Shown one piece after another: positions 63,047 through 64,000 of a stretch of 64,000 nt of DNA. The position numbers were made by a program, and so were the translations under genes. Below the pieces are notes generated by a model. It was not told the DNA's origin. It ran no database searches and saw nothing but the letters and a program-made list of their open reading frames with translations. The stretch covers positions 310,001-374,000 of the forward strand of contig NZ_SWBO01000004.1 in the NCBI RefSeq assembly GCF_005116475.1. The letters run 5' to 3'. Each line of letters begins with the position of its first letter. Positions within the stretch are counted from its first letter, which is position 1. This DNA comes from Pedobacter cryotolerans. GTDB taxonomy: Bacteria; Bacteroidota; Bacteroidia; Sphingobacteriales; Sphingobacteriaceae.

Positions 63047-64000
63047 TTACTGATTATTTATCAGAAAATCCATCAAAACTGTGGTACCCACTTCATGTTC
63101 AGAATCTATCGATAATTTGCCTTGTAGATAATCTACCCGATTTTTAACAGATTGCAAACCTGCGGTGGTATTGTTTTCTTTCAAATCAAAGCCTCTGCCG
63201 TTGTCTTCTACGGTTACACTTAACCTTTCGGCTTCTCTATTAAATTGAATGATTACAACAGTTGCATTGGCATGTTTAATAATGTTATTTAATAATTCTT
63301 GAATTATTCTAAACAACATCATTTCTGTTGATGCATTTAATCTTTCGTCCATTCCGTAAGCTTGTACAGAAACATTTAACAATTTACCCGCATTTACGCT
63401 ATTGCACAACTCTTGTATAGCTGGTACTAAACCAATTTTTATCAATACTTCGGGCATCATGTTGTGCGCAATTCTTCTTACTTCAACCGAAGCCATGTCT
63501 ACCAATTTGTAGCTTTTCTGAAACAATTCGTTACTTTCTAAATATTTTTCTTCGTGTTTAAGGGTGCTTAATTGCATTTTAATGGTCGAGAAAAGACCAC
63601 CTAAACCATCATGTAAATCTTGGGCAATTCGATTGCGTTCTGTTTCTTGTCCGTTTACCATAGATTGTAAGGAAACTACTTGTTGTTGGCGTTCTAAAAA
63701 TTTAATTTGCTCTCCTTTTAAGACGCTATCCTTATCAGCAATGATTTGTTTTTGTCTACTAGATCTGTACAATAACACCAATATAATTAGCAAAGCAATA
63801 CTTGAGATAATTACAATTAGCAGTAATTTATTCCGCTGATTGGCTGCAAGTTCTTTTTCAATATTCAGTAGTTTAAGTTGCGCAATTGTTTTTTCTTTCT
63901 TTTCGGTTTGATATCCATTCTCTAAAAAGTTCAATTGGGCTAAGTTTTTTTCGGTGTTAAGACTGTCTCTTATGGCGAAAGAAGAAGATAGGGAGCGATA
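63047..64000 (-). CDS. Sensor histidine kinase (HisKA_3 type), 5' end outside window
   Basis: The minus-strand frame is open to the right edge, so the start is missing; the TTG at 63934 is not the true start. The visible 317 residues contain a helical end of a probable TPR sensor region ('KKEKTIAQLKLLNIEKEL'), one membrane segment ('LLLIVIISSIALLIILVLLY'), a HisKA_3 dimerisation box with the phospho-acceptor His in 'ERNRIAQDLHDGLGGLFS', and an HATPase_c domain ('ELLNNIIKHANA', 'VEDNGRGFD', 'GLQSVKNRVDYL'). It pairs with the NarL-type regulator downstream. Confidence 0.9.
   Translation of the reverse strand, partial: YRSLSSSFAIRDSLNTEKNLAQLNFLENGYQTEKKEKTIAQLKLLNIEKELAANQRNKLLLIVIISSIALLIILVLLYRSSRQKQIIADKDSVLKGEQIKFLERQQQVVSLQSMVNGQETERNRIAQDLHDGLGGLFSTIKMQLSTLKHEEKYLESNELFQKSYKLVDMASVEVRRIAHNMMPEVLIKIGLVPAIQELCNSVNAGKLLNVSVQAYGMDERLNASTEMMLFRIIQELLNNIIKHANATVVIIQFNREAERLSVTVEDNGRGFDLKENNTTAGLQSVKNRVDYLQGKLSIDSEHEVGTTVLMDFLINNQ

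Overview
The window is AT-rich DNA from a Bacteroidota, most likely a Sphingobacteriaceae member such as Pedobacter. This is inferred from TAnnTTTG-type -7 promoter boxes, the absence of clear Shine-Dalgarno sites, SusC/TonB-type receptor logic, DUF4374, DUF2805 and DUF808 proteins, and dispersed palindromic elements with the 'gagcgtagtcgaagac' core. No rRNA or tRNA gene was seen.

Region 1 (1-15.2 kb) is a defence and toxin-antitoxin island. In order it holds the 3' part of an endonuclease/exonuclease/phosphatase gene with a small partner, then a type I restriction-modification operon (hsdM, hsdS, hsdR) whose hsdM carries one in-frame TAA. Directly behind hsdR is a three-gene cassette: a Bergerat-fold ATPase, a STAS-like DUF4325 protein and a PIN-domain nuclease. 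I know no named system with this composition, and it is the best candidate here for an undescribed one. Next come two decayed genes, a toxin-antitoxin-SecB chaperone (TAC) operon, a split HipA system of HipBST layout, and an AbiEii-type nucleotidyltransferase with its HTH antitoxin under a palindromic operator. Two diverged copies of a ~160 bp repeat bracket the 9.7-12.1 kb block.

Region 2 (15.5-29.1 kb) is ordinary metabolic, transport and stress content: a Gfo/Idh/MocA oxidoreductase, a YeiH-type exporter, a GAF sensor, a Crp/Fnr regulator divergent from a PRISE-like SDR, DUF808, a PRC-barrel/SRPBCC group, DUF72, a tandem pair of PqiA-like membrane proteins and an MFS transporter.

Region 3 (29.3-40.2 kb) looks like an iron/siderophore locus resembling Bacteroides XusABC. 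An ankyrin protein, a DUF2271 protein, a PepSY-diflavin reductase and ApbE form one operon. An AraC regulator is divergent from a TonB-dependent receptor followed by a DUF4374 lipoprotein. REP-like elements separate the two halves.

Region 4 (40.3-54.4 kb) contains a folE/flavin reductase/FAD oxidoreductase/MarR operon, a ~135 bp tandem repeat, a blue-light (LOV) histidine kinase with a receiver protein, a multi-PAS protein lacking a kinase domain, a glycerophosphodiesterase and several proteins of unknown function.

Region 5 (54.5-62.3 kb) is a complete type II-C CRISPR-Cas locus. It has an array of 14 repeats (the first degenerate) and 13 spacers, and a minus-strand operon cas9 - small protein - nucleotidyltransferase - cas1 - cas2. 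A tracrRNA is encoded divergently upstream of cas9. The two non-cas genes inside the operon resemble a toxin-antitoxin-like pair. The first repeat forms a 23-bp hairpin with an inverted copy of itself. A palindrome TACGG-N4-CCGTA between cas9 and the tracrRNA recurs upstream of hsdM. A NarL-type response regulator and a partial sensor kinase close the window.
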